46,410 bases of DNA from Clostridia bacterium (GTDB taxonomy: Bacteria > Bacillota > Clostridia > Christensenellales > Aristaeellaceae). The stretch covers positions 1 through 46,410 of the forward strand of contig JAFTWV010000078.1 of the NCBI GenBank assembly GCA_017465155.1, read 5' to 3'. A model generated the notes under the pieces. It had not been told where the DNA came from, did no database searches, and saw nothing but the letters and a program-made list of their open reading frames with translations. Shown one piece after another: positions 16,149-24,657 of the stretch. Each line of letters begins with the position of its first letter. The first letter of the stretch is position 1. The position numbers were made by a program, and so were the translations under genes.

Positions 16149-17738
16149 ATGAAGTTGACCCGTTTGACTGCCCTGGTTCTTGCACTGGTCATGGCCTTGT
16201 CCATGCTGACTGTGGCTCAGTCTGAGGAAAAGCCCTCTACCTGGATCAGCGACGAACTGGTAGAGATTCGCATCATGCGCGACGAGAATCCCTCCCAGCC
16301 CATCACTACTGACAACATTAAGCTGCAGGCCATTGAGGAGCTGCTTAACGTCCGCATCATCGTGGAAGCGCCCCCGAAGGCCAGCTATGCCGACAAGAAG
16401 TCTGTGCTGATCGCTACCGACGACATGCCTGACATCATGTTTGTTTCTCACTCTGACGTGCAGACCTATGCCCGTGACGGCATGTTCGTGAACCTGAGCG
16501 AGTACAAGGATCAGATGCCTAATCTGTTCGCCGTTCTGGCTGCCAATCCCAGCACCGCGACGCTGACCATCGACGGCAGCTACTATGCTGCTCCCGGTAT
16601 CCAGCGCATCAATCCCGACGCCCGTCGTTCCGGTCAGCTGGTGAACATCCGCGTTGACCTGCTGGAGAAGTACAACATTCCCACCCCCACCACCTGGGAT
16701 GAGCTGTATGAAGCGATCCTGACCATCCAGAAGAACGAGCCTGGTCTGGTCGGTATGACTAACCGCAAGGGCGGCTCCACCACCGCTACCCGCAAGATGA
16801 TGGACTGCATGGCCTATCCTCTGGGCTCCAGCTCCAGCATGTATTACGACGAGGATCTGGGCGGCGTCTGGGTCTACGGCCCCGCTCATGAGAACTTCAA
16901 GGCTGTCCTGACCTACCTGAACAAGTGCTACGCCGCCGGCGTGCTGGATCCCGACTACGCCGTGATGACCAAGGATCTGTGGACGGAGAAGTTCTCCTCC
17001 GGCAACGCCATCTGCACCATCGACAACGACGGCGTCGTCCGTAACTTCAACGTCGCGCTGCAGACTGTCGATCCCAACGCTGAGATCGCTGTGATCCCCA
17101 CCCTGACCAACACCCTGGGCCAGACCCGTAATTTCTACGCCGACGAGAATAAGCTGGGCGAAGCGTGGGTCATCTCTGCCTCCAGCGAGCACATCGACGT
17201 GTGCGTGAAGTTCCTTGACTGGTGCTACTCTCAGCAGGGTGCTGACGTGAACGGCTACGGCAAGGAAGGTGTGACCTTCGATTACGTCGATGGCAAGCCC
17301 GTTATCAAGGCAGATCTGCTGGCTCAGTATGCCGCCAACGGTTCCACCGCCAGCTATGACATCCAGTCTGCGCTGGGTATTGGCCTGCTGGATATCTCTC
17401 CCTACTTCGACACCGGTGCTCAGAACCAGATGGAGATCTACATGATGGGTTCTGCGGAAGCCATCGCCGAGTACCGTGCACTGGTCGCGTCTATCTACGC
17501 TGATACCAACCTGCGCGCTCCTGTGCAGAATCCTCCGCTGACCGCCGAGCAGACCGAGCGAATCAACGAGCTCTCCCTCGCGGTGGAGAACATCATCTGG
17601 CAGGAGGTCGACAAGTACATCACCGGTCAGGAGCCCATTGAGAACTACGACAAGGTGATTGAGGCTGCCCGCAAGGCTGGTGCTGAAGAGATGGAAAAGA
17701 TCTACAACGAAGCTTGGGCCGCGCTGCTGGGTAAGTAA
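16149..17738 (+). CDS. extracellular solute-binding protein of the ABC transporter
   Basis: This 529-residue protein is a family 1-type sugar-binding protein, related to LplA-like binding proteins. An N-terminal signal peptide (KLTRLTALVLALVMALSML then TVAQSEE) is clear, but there is no lipobox cysteine, so membrane anchoring as a lipoprotein is not supported. The mature part carries IPTPTTWDELYEAILTIQKNEPG, a usual hinge-region motif, and several aromatic residues fit for sugar stacking. The start at 16149 follows CAAGGAGGAACCATTC; the frame extends upstream to 16107 without a binding site. It is followed by a strong hairpin before the glycosidase genes. Confidence 0.9.
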   Translation: MKLTRLTALVLALVMALSMLTVAQSEEKPSTWISDELVEIRIMRDENPSQPITTDNIKLQAIEELLNVRIIVEAPPKASYADKKSVLIATDDMPDIMFVSHSDVQTYARDGMFVNLSEYKDQMPNLFAVLAANPSTATLTIDGSYYAAPGIQRINPDARRSGQLVNIRVDLLEKYNIPTPTTWDELYEAILTIQKNEPGLVGMTNRKGGSTTATRKMMDCMAYPLGSSSSMYYDEDLGGVWVYGPAHENFKAVLTYLNKCYAAGVLDPDYAVMTKDLWTEKFSSGNAICTIDNDGVVRNFNVALQTVDPNAEIAVIPTLTNTLGQTRNFYADENKLGEAWVISASSEHIDVCVKFLDWCYSQQGADVNGYGKEGVTFDYVDGKPVIKADLLAQYAANGSTASYDIQSALGIGLLDISPYFDTGAQNQMEIYMMGSAEAIAEYRALVASIYADTNLRAPVQNPPLTAEQTERINELSLAVENIIWQEVDKYITGQEPIENYDKVIEAARKAGAEEMEKIYNEAWAALLGK

Positions 17739-17778
17739 TTCTCAAAGTAACAAAGCTATGGTATAATCGGTAATATCC

Positions 17779-17806
17779 GGGGTGGTTCGACATGTCGGAC
17801 CACCCC
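17779..17806 (+). terminator. near-perfect 28-bp palindrome between binding-protein and glycosidase genes
   Basis: GGGGTGGTTCGACA pairs with TGTCGGACCACCCC with a single G-U step. Only ATTTC follows, so it is probably a partial terminator or a 3' mRNA stabiliser. This would give more binding protein than glycosidase, as is common in such operons. A TATAAT at 17762-17767 just upstream could be a weak extra promoter, but no good -35 was seen. Confidence 0.5.
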
Positions 17807-17833
17807 ATTTCTAAACAGCAGGAGGTACTTGAC

Positions 17834-20392
17834 ATGGCAAACTGGCCGTTTTTCAGCGATGCATCCCGGCTGATGCCATTTTTCTGGCTGAAAGGCGAGG
17901 ACGAGGCGACGCTTCGGCGGGGTGTGCAGGATGTGTATGACTCCGGCTGCAGAGCGATCTGTGCGGAGAGTCGTACCCATCCTGATTTTTTGGGTAAATC
18001 ATGGTGGCATGATATTGGCATCCTGCTGGAGGAATGTGAAAAGCGGGGCATGAAGCTGTGGATTTTTGACGATCAGCATTTCCCCTCCGGCTATGCAGCA
18101 GGCGCAGCCACAGGAACACCTGCAAGCCGTATGATGATGAAGGAAAAACACATGGACGTGCTTGGCCCGGTGAAGGGCGGTGCGTTTGTGGTGCAGGATG
18201 ACGAAAGCAAACTCCGTCCCGGCGAGGGTGTGGTCGCTGTGATTGCTGCCCGTCGGCTGGAGACAACCACCCGTATTGAGGCCTTCGAGGACATCGGCGG
18301 CTGGTGTCTGGGCGAGCGCATCGACCTGAGCGATCGCATCCATGACGGATTGGCTTATTGGGATGTGCCGGAGGGCATGTGGCGCATTTTCGTATTCACA
18401 GCCTCCTATGTGGCAGAGCGTAATCCGCCGCGGTGCTTTGTCAATCCACTGCTGTCTGAGGGTGGTCAGATGATGATTGACACGGTGTATGAACCTCATT
18501 ATCAGCATTTCGGAGCACACTTCGGCAAGACGTTGGCGGGTTTCTTCTCCGACGAGCCTGCCCTGCGTGCCGGACGCGGCTACCATGCCATCATCGGCGA
18601 GTATCCCCGTGTTCCCATTCCGTGGCGGGTAGACATGCCGGAACTTCTCTGTCAGGCGCTGGGCGAGGACGCAATGACGCTGCTGCCCGGCTTGTGGTTC
18701 GACATCGGCGAGGGGGACAATCGCCGCATTCGCTATGCGCTGATGGATACTGTCAGCCGCCTGTACGGAGAGAACTACTCCACCCGCATCGGCGACTGGT
18801 GTCGCGCGCATGGCATTGAGTATATCGGCCATGTGATTGAGCAAAACAATACGCACTGCCGCATTGGACCCGGCGCAGGTCACTATTTCCGTGCCATGAG
18901 CGGTCAAGACATGGCGGGTATCGACATTGTGCTCCATGAGGTGCGCCCGGAGATGCGGAACAGCACCCACGCCTGGCAGTCGCAGGATTTCGAGGCAGAT
19001 GATGATTTCTTCCGATACATGTTGGGGCAGATGGCGGTATCCTGCGCCCACCTTGATCCGAAGAAAAAAGGCCGCACCATGTGTGAGATCTTCGGCGCAT
19101 ATGGCTGGCAAGAAGATGGCGCGGAAATGCGTTACCTTGCCAACCTGATGCTGTCCCGCGGCGTGAATTACTACGTTCCCCATGCCTTTACCCTGACGCC
19201 CTTCCCGGACAAGGATTCGCCGCCTCACTTCGATCCCAGGCATCACCCGCTGATGCCAACCATCAGCCGGATCTTTGGCTACATGAGCCGTGTGGGGAGC
19301 ATGATCGACGGCGGCAGACATATCAGTCGCACGGCGGTACTGTATTACGGAGAGGGTGAGTGGGCCAATGGCTCTCAGGGGTGTATGATGACGCAGACCG
19401 TTGTCAAAGTGCTGAACGATTGTCAGATTGAGTGCGAGATCGTACCCATCGACCTGTTGGAGAAAGCTTCCTTCGACCTGCTGCTGATTCCCTATGCCGC
19501 CAGCTGGCCGCAGAAGCTGCTGGAAGCCTGTCGGCGGCTGCAAAAACAGGGTAAATATGTGTACTTCATCGACGCGTTGCCGGACAGCCTCAGCGAGGGC
19601 GACAGCGATCTTTCCTCGCTGCTGGCCGAGATGAAGAGCCTACCGCTGCACGAGGCCGCAGAAGCTGCATCCCGCCTTGCTCCTCTGCCATATGAAGCTG
19701 TGACGAACGACGACCGCATCCACCTCTACCCCTACAAAAAGGATGGTGAGCGACTGTATCTGCTGTTCAACGAAGACGTGCGGGAGAGTGTGTCCTTCAC
19801 GCTGCGGCTGGATGACCCGCGGCCTGTGTATGTGCTGGATGCAGAGACGGAGACCTGCCGTTTGGCAAAAAGCTGCGATCAGCGCGTGACCGTGGAGATC
19901 GAACCCGGTCAGCTGCTCATCCTGCGACAGGGCGACACGGTATTGTCATGTGCTGCGCCCTTCGCCTGTCTGGACAGCGGCACGGTCTGGCGGACTGAGT
20001 GGGACATTTCGCTTCGTGCCATGGGGGAAGCGGACTTTGCTCCCTACCTGCGTGCAAATGAATGGATCAACATCACCGCGCCGGAGCATCATCCGCGCTT
20101 TTCGGGTACGGTGTGCTACGATACTACGGCCTATTGGCATGAGGAATACGCCGCGCTTGACCTTGGTGCATGTTCCGGCACTGTGACGCTGTATCTGGAC
20201 GGTCAGGCAGTCGCTACCCGTATCGCGCCGCCGTATCTGTTCCGCTTCCCGATGCAGTCGGGTGAGCATCAGGTGCGCATCGAGGTTACCAACGCGCCGG
20301 TATTTGCCCACAGGGACGCGCTGTCATTCTTCGCCTGCCTCAAGCCAACGGGCATTCAAGGCCCCATCACCCTTTTTCGCAAGGAGGAATGA
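17834..20392 (+). CDS. large glycoside hydrolase, GH106-like (alpha-L-rhamnosidase-type TIM barrel)
   Basis: This 852-residue protein lacks a signal peptide, so it should act in the cytoplasm. The N-terminal barrel contains SWWHDIGILLEECEKRGMK (about 56-74) and LWIFDDQHFPSG (about 75-86), a pattern shared with GH106 and related rhamnosidase-like enzymes. FFSDEP (237-242) supplies a candidate catalytic Glu241. A central GATase-like domain (about 500-600; SRTAVLYYGEGEW, CEIVPIDLLEKASFDLLLIPYA) resembles the beta-galactosidase trimerisation domain. The C-terminal 150 residues look like a jelly-roll carbohydrate-binding domain. The start at 17834 follows AGGAGGTACTTGAC; the longer ATG at 17792 lies inside a hairpin. 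The family is assigned by motif resemblance only and could be an unclassified glycosidase family acting on fucosyl or rhamnosyl glycans. Confidence 0.65.
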   Translation: MANWPFFSDASRLMPFFWLKGEDEATLRRGVQDVYDSGCRAICAESRTHPDFLGKSWWHDIGILLEECEKRGMKLWIFDDQHFPSGYAAGAATGTPASRMMMKEKHMDVLGPVKGGAFVVQDDESKLRPGEGVVAVIAARRLETTTRIEAFEDIGGWCLGERIDLSDRIHDGLAYWDVPEGMWRIFVFTASYVAERNPPRCFVNPLLSEGGQMMIDTVYEPHYQHFGAHFGKTLAGFFSDEPALRAGRGYHAIIGEYPRVPIPWRVDMPELLCQALGEDAMTLLPGLWFDIGEGDNRRIRYALMDTVSRLYGENYSTRIGDWCRAHGIEYIGHVIEQNNTHCRIGPGAGHYFRAMSGQDMAGIDIVLHEVRPEMRNSTHAWQSQDFEADDDFFRYMLGQMAVSCAHLDPKKKGRTMCEIFGAYGWQEDGAEMRYLANLMLSRGVNYYVPHAFTLTPFPDKDSPPHFDPRHHPLMPTISRIFGYMSRVGSMIDGGRHISRTAVLYYGEGEWANGSQGCMMTQTVVKVLNDCQIECEIVPIDLLEKASFDLLLIPYAASWPQKLLEACRRLQKQGKYVYFIDALPDSLSEGDSDLSSLLAEMKSLPLHEAAEAASRLAPLPYEAVTNDDRIHLYPYKKDGERLYLLFNEDVRESVSFTLRLDDPRPVYVLDAETETCRLAKSCDQRVTVEIEPGQLLILRQGDTVLSCAAPFACLDSGTVWRTEWDISLRAMGEADFAPYLRANEWINITAPEHHPRFSGTVCYDTTAYWHEEYAALDLGACSGTVTLYLDGQAVATRIAPPYLFRFPMQSGEHQVRIEVTNAPVFAHRDALSFFACLKPTGIQGPITLFRKEE

Positions 20393-20395
20393 ATC

Positions 20396-22183
20396 ATGGC
20401 TGACAAGCTGTTTGTTAAGGACACCCTCTGTGCCGATGTTCGTTTTCAGGACGGCGCACTGCCCCATGCTGTAGGTGTGAAGAGCTTTCAGGTAATGCGC
20501 GCCAATCGGTCGCATCCCGAATGGGCTGACGGATATGGCTGGACATACAACCATGCACCTATGCTGGCATGGTATCACGGTAGATTTTATCTGGAGTATT
20601 TGTCCAATCCTGTGGATGAACATGAGGTGCCGGGACATACGCTGCTGACCACCAGCGAGAACGGCACGGACTGGAGCTTCCCGCAGGTCATCTTCCCGGT
20701 GATTGAGGTGCCGACCTGGCAGTATAAGGGAATCCGCACGCCGGAGCTGACTGATCCCATCAAGACGGTGCCCCATCAGCGAATGGGCTTTTACTGCGCA
20801 CCCAATGATGTATTGCTGGTGCTGTCCTTCTATGGCATCGTCCATGACCGTCACAAGAGCATGCCCTGCGATGGCTGGGGCGTGGGCCGTGCAGTACGCC
20901 GCATCTTCCCGGATGGTACGCTGGGGGAGATCTATTTCCTGATATACAACGAGCCTGCCGGTTACACCCGGGATAACCTGCACAATTTCCCATCCTACGA
21001 TGAAAGCAGCGATGCGGATTTCGTTGCTGCCTGTGACGCACTGCTGGCAGACGGCGCAGTGATGCGTCAGATGTATGAGGAGCAGCGGTTTGACAAGGTG
21101 CTTTTCCCCACAAAGGGCGATGAGGCTCTGTCCTTCTACACCATCAGCGAAAACGAGCTGATGGGTGTGTATAAGCGCGGCCGTACCTCCGTGTCCACCG
21201 ATAATGGTGCGACATGGGGACCTGTTGAAGAAAACCCGACCATTCGCACCGCCACGGGCAAGGTGTGGGGACAACGCACATCCGACGGCCGGTTTGCCCT
21301 CATGTATAACCCTACCACAGATGGTCAGCATCGCTGGCCCATTGCCATTGTAACGGGCGAGGATGGTCATACCTTCGATCATCTGTGCGGAATCACCGGG
21401 TACATGGGGCCGCTGCGCTACGGCGGAATCGACAAAAACCTTGGCCCGCAGTATCTGCGCGGCATCTGCGAGCGCAATCCCCAGTCGCCCGACGGTGATA
21501 TCTGGCTGACCTACAGCAACAACAAGGAGGATATCTGGATCAGCCAGATCCCCGTACCTGTAACAGCTGGCGAGACTGGCGCAATCGCCGAGGATTTTGC
21601 TGATGCCGAGGCACTGCCGGACAAGTGGAATATCTATGCTCCCATCTGGGCGCCCGTGCGCATGGAAAATGGCGCGCTGATACTGCGGGATACTGATCCC
21701 AGCGATCGTGCTGCCGTGGAACGTATGATTTGTCCTGCTGCTAAAGGCGAAGTGACGCTGACGCTGACGGTTGGTCAGGTCAGCGCGAAGGGTGCAGTGG
21801 CGGTCGAGCTCCAGGATGACAAGGGCAGCGTGCCTGTGCTGCTGTCCTTCCGCGCCGACGGAGTGCTCTATGTCCGTGCGGGCGGCCGCACGGAGCCCTT
21901 CTGCCCGTACACTCCCGGCGAAAAGATCACGCTGCGCATTGCTTATAATTGCAACCACAGCACCTTTACGATGAACTTGTACGGAAAGGACAGCAAACAT
22001 GCCTTCTCTGCCAGTGTAAATCGGATTGCCCGTCTGTGTGTTTTCACCAAGGAGATGTGGCAGATTCCTTATGCGGATATCAACACCGTTGGCAAGTATG
22101 GCAAAAAGGAGCAGATCCTGACTGGCTCTGAGGAACCTGTCGAGCAGACTGTTGTGCACATTCACGCATTGATTGCAAAATAA
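20396..22183 (+). CDS. sialidase-fold beta-propeller enzyme, uncharacterised (GH33/GH145-PL42-like)
   Basis: This 595-residue protein has no signal peptide. Asp-box motifs of sialidase-type propellers are visible at about 265-275 (SVSTDNGATWGP) and a degenerate one at 86-95 (TSENGTDWS). YNHAPMLAWYHGRFYLEYLSNP (51-72) and DIWLTYSNNKEDIWIS are blade-like segments, and about 420-595 looks like an added beta-sandwich. Sequence gestalt recalls both exo-sialidases and the propeller enzymes that release terminal L-rhamnose from glucuronate; I cannot decide between them. It starts 3 bp after the preceding stop with AAGGAGGAATGAATC as ribosome binding site, so it is co-translated with the GH106-like protein. 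The two probably act in sequence on the same imported oligosaccharide. Confidence 0.65.
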   Translation: MADKLFVKDTLCADVRFQDGALPHAVGVKSFQVMRANRSHPEWADGYGWTYNHAPMLAWYHGRFYLEYLSNPVDEHEVPGHTLLTTSENGTDWSFPQVIFPVIEVPTWQYKGIRTPELTDPIKTVPHQRMGFYCAPNDVLLVLSFYGIVHDRHKSMPCDGWGVGRAVRRIFPDGTLGEIYFLIYNEPAGYTRDNLHNFPSYDESSDADFVAACDALLADGAVMRQMYEEQRFDKVLFPTKGDEALSFYTISENELMGVYKRGRTSVSTDNGATWGPVEENPTIRTATGKVWGQRTSDGRFALMYNPTTDGQHRWPIAIVTGEDGHTFDHLCGITGYMGPLRYGGIDKNLGPQYLRGICERNPQSPDGDIWLTYSNNKEDIWISQIPVPVTAGETGAIAEDFADAEALPDKWNIYAPIWAPVRMENGALILRDTDPSDRAAVERMICPAAKGEVTLTLTVGQVSAKGAVAVELQDDKGSVPVLLSFRADGVLYVRAGGRTEPFCPYTPGEKITLRIAYNCNHSTFTMNLYGKDSKHAFSASVNRIARLCVFTKEMWQIPYADINTVGKYGKKEQILTGSEEPVEQTVVHIHALIAK

Positions 22184-22188
22184 AAGAA

Positions 22189-22217
22189 CGGCTCTTGCCT
22201 GGTTAGGGCAGGAGCCG
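22189..22217. terminator. convergent terminator between glycosidase and aromatic-acid operons
   Basis: CGGCTCTTGCC and GGCAGGAGCCG form an 11-bp stem with one G-U pair (22189-22199, 22207-22217). It fills the 41-bp gap between two convergent genes; on the minus strand it is followed by TTCTTTTATTTTG, a good T-tract for the ACT-protein operon. Confidence 0.7.
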
Positions 22218-22224
22218 CATTGTG

Positions 22225-22656
22225 TTACTTCAAGCCCAGCTCATCATTGTCGGCCAGCGCAATGTTGTGGGCATTGAGCAGCGAGATGAACTTTGCCTCG
22301 TCAGAAATACGGAAGACTATGTATGCCTTGCCGTCTTTGTGTGTAAAGAGGCTGTACATGTACTCCACGTCCAGATTACCCTCAGCCAATACAGACAGCA
22401 CCGGTGCCAGACCACCGGTCTGGTCGGGAACGGATACAACCGTTACGGGCGTCTTGGAGAGAATGTAGCCTCCTGCCAGCAGGATCTGCGTGGCTTTTTC
22501 GGCGTCATCCACGATCAGGCGAAGCACGCCGTAATCGGTGGCCTCAGCGATGGAGATCGCACGCAGGTCAATAGCATTGGCGGCCAGAAGCTTGGTCACG
22601 TCAGCCAGCTGACCAGCTCGATTCTCAAGAAAAACAGAAATCTGATGAACGCTCAT
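22225..22656 (-). CDS. tandem ACT-domain protein
   Basis: This 143-residue protein is made of two ACT domains in tandem (about 1-70, starting SVHQISVFLENRAGQLADVTKLL, and about 71-140, starting PVTVVSVPDQTGGLAPVLSVL). Such proteins sit next to phenylacetate-CoA ligase and indolepyruvate oxidoreductase genes in many anaerobes and are thought to sense amino acids, probably aromatic ones. The start at 22656 follows AGGAGGTCGCGAGC; the upstream in-frame ATG at 22689 lacks such a site and overlaps the ligase gene. It is the last gene of the aromatic 2-oxoacid operon. Confidence 0.88.
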   Translation of the reverse strand: MSVHQISVFLENRAGQLADVTKLLAANAIDLRAISIAEATDYGVLRLIVDDAEKATQILLAGGYILSKTPVTVVSVPDQTGGLAPVLSVLAEGNLDVEYMYSLFTHKDGKAYIVFRISDEAKFISLLNAHNIALADNDELGLK

Positions 22657-22669
22657 GCTCGCGACCTCC

Positions 22670-23968
22670 TTAAATCTTGCGCTTATCAATCACACGGACG
22701 GCTTTGCCTTCCGAACGGGTGATGCTCTTGGGGGACACGATCTTTACCTTGGCATAAATACCGAGCATCGCCTTGAGGGCGTTCACGAGCTTCTTCTCCT
22801 GCTCGGCGATCTCCGCCAGAGAATCGGAGAACTTGTCGGGCGCCATTTCAACCATGACCTCAAGGGTATCGGAGTGGTTCACGCGGTCAACGATGATCTG
22901 ATAATTGGCCGGATAGCCCTGCTCCATCAGTACGGTCTCGATCTGGGACGGGAACACGTTGACACCCTTGATGATGAGCATATCGTCGCTGCGGCCCATG
23001 GGCTTGGACATCTTGACGTGAGTACGTCCGCAGGAGCAGGGCTTGCGGGTCAGCACACAGATGTCACGGGTACGGTAGCGCAGCAGCGGGAATGCCTCCT
23101 TTGTGATGGAGGTGAAGACCAGCTCGCCCTTGGAGCCTTCGGGCAGTACCTCGCCGGTGTTTGGATCAATGATTTCGGCGATGAAATGATCCTCGTTGAT
23201 ATGCATGCCAGTCTGTTCGGAGCACTCAAAGGAGACGCCGGGGCCGGAGGTTTCGGTCAGGCCGTAGATGTCGTAAGCCTTGATGCCCAGCTTCTCTTCG
23301 ATGTCGTGGCGCATCTCTTCGGACCATGCCTCTGCGCCGAAGATGCCAGCCTTGAGTTTGATCTTGTCACGAAGACCGGCTTCATGAATGGACTCAGCCA
23401 GATACGCTGCATAAGACGGGGTGCAGCAGAGAATGGTGGAGCCCAGATCGGTCATGAACTGCAGCTGACGCTCCGTGTTGCCCGAGGACATGGGCAGAGT
23501 CAGGCAGCCAACCTTATGCGATCCGCCGTTCAGACCAGGACCGCCCGTGAACAGACCGTAGCCGTAGGAAACATGGCACACATCATCCTTTGTGCCGCCG
23601 GCCGCAACGATGGCGCGGGCACAGCAGTCTTCCCAAAGATCAATGTCGTGCTGTGTATAGAAGGCGACCACACGGCGGCCGGTTGTGCCGGAGGTGGACT
23701 GGATGCGCACGCACTCGGACAGGGGCTTGCCCATCAGGCCGTAGGGATACGCATCGCGCAGGTCTGCCTTGGTCAGGAAGGGCAGCTTGTGCAGATCGTC
23801 AACGCTTTTGATGTCTGCAGGGGTTACGCCCTTTTCTTCCATCTTTTGACGGTAGTAGGGGACGTTATCCCACACATGCTGCACCTGTTTGATGAGGCGC
23901 TCGTTCTGCCATGCCAGAATTTGTTCCCGCGATGCGGTTTCGATCTCTGGCTGATAGTAATTCGCCAT
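22670..23968 (-). CDS. paaK: phenylacetate-CoA ligase (aryl-CoA ligase)
   Basis: At 432 residues it has the exact size of PaaK-type ligases, which adenylate phenylacetate and form phenylacetyl-CoA. The AMP-binding loop is STSGTTGRRV, the second motif is YGLTETSGPG, and the C-terminal lid contains MGRSDDMLIIKGVNVFPSQIE. A Cys pair in LTRKPCSCGRTH is usual for the family. The start at 23968 follows GGAGGAGAAGCCT; the ATG 15 bases upstream lies in that site. In anaerobes with IorAB the enzyme is thought to work in reverse, giving ATP from aryl-CoA formed by oxidative decarboxylation of aromatic 2-oxoacids. Confidence 0.93.
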   Translation of the reverse strand: MANYYQPEIETASREQILAWQNERLIKQVQHVWDNVPYYRQKMEEKGVTPADIKSVDDLHKLPFLTKADLRDAYPYGLMGKPLSECVRIQSTSGTTGRRVVAFYTQHDIDLWEDCCARAIVAAGGTKDDVCHVSYGYGLFTGGPGLNGGSHKVGCLTLPMSSGNTERQLQFMTDLGSTILCCTPSYAAYLAESIHEAGLRDKIKLKAGIFGAEAWSEEMRHDIEEKLGIKAYDIYGLTETSGPGVSFECSEQTGMHINEDHFIAEIIDPNTGEVLPEGSKGELVFTSITKEAFPLLRYRTRDICVLTRKPCSCGRTHVKMSKPMGRSDDMLIIKGVNVFPSQIETVLMEQGYPANYQIIVDRVNHSDTLEVMVEMAPDKFSDSLAEIAEQEKKLVNALKAMLGIYAKVKIVSPKSITRSEGKAVRVIDKRKI

Positions 23969-24082
23969 AGGCTTCTCCTCCATTAAAATAGAACTGTATG
24001 CAACGCTTGCGAATGGCGTCAGGGTGACAGTGCTGTAAGGGGATTATCGGTTCTGACAGGCTGCGTTGGAATGCTGGGGGGA

Positions 24083-24655
24083 TCAGGCCTCACGGCCCAG
24101 CATGAAGGCCTTTTTGTTCAGTTCCAGGAACTTGGCAGGAACACTCTTTTCGATGGCGTCCAGCCACTCATCGAGAGTGAAGTCAAAGCTGCGGCTGAGG
24201 TGGCCCATCAGTACGATGTTGACAGCCTTGGAGCTGCCGGCCTGCTCAGCGAGGGACAGCGCATCGAAGGCGTCCACGTTGATCCCGGCAGCCTTCAGCT
24301 TATCGGCGAGGTTTTCAGGATACTGCGCGGCGCCAGTGATGACGGGCATGGGGTTGATCTGCTGGGTATTGGCGACGAGCTTGCCGTCCTTTTTGAGATA
24401 TTCCGTCCAGCGGGCGGCTTCCAGCAGCTCAAAGGAGACGATGTAGTCCGCTTCGCCCTTGTCGATGACGGGAGAGTAGACCTTGTCGCCGAAACGGACG
24501 TAGGTGACTACGCTGCCGCCGCGCTGGGACATGCCGTGAACCTCGGAGACCTTGATGTCATAGCCCTTGGTGAGCAGCAGACGCCCCAGGAGCGTGGAGG
24601 CCAGAAGGCTGCCCTGACCGCCGACACCGACGATCATGATATTTGACGTCTTCAT
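24083..24655 (-). CDS. iorB: indolepyruvate:ferredoxin oxidoreductase, beta subunit
   Basis: This 190-residue protein corresponds to the gamma-type domain of 2-oxoacid:ferredoxin oxidoreductases. It starts NIMIVGVGGQGSLLASTLLG, followed by KVSEVHGMSQRGGSVVTYVRFG, which interacts with CoA/TPP, and ADYIVSFELLEAARW. It pairs with IorA, encoded 2 bp upstream in the operon. The complex oxidatively decarboxylates indolepyruvate and other aryl pyruvates to aryl-CoA, reducing ferredoxin. A 114-bp gap separates it from paaK. Confidence 0.93.
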   Translation of the reverse strand: MKTSNIMIVGVGGQGSLLASTLLGRLLLTKGYDIKVSEVHGMSQRGGSVVTYVRFGDKVYSPVIDKGEADYIVSFELLEAARWTEYLKKDGKLVANTQQINPMPVITGAAQYPENLADKLKAAGINVDAFDALSLAEQAGSSKAVNIVLMGHLSRSFDFTLDEWLDAIEKSVPAKFLELNKKAFMLGREA

Positions 24656-24657
24656 GA

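Noticed and set aside
20324-22165. Minus-strand open frame of 613 codons opposite the beta-propeller gene
   Set aside because: The plus-strand frame has Asp-box motifs, a ribosome binding site and operon spacing; the antisense frame is Arg/His-rich with no recognisable domain.
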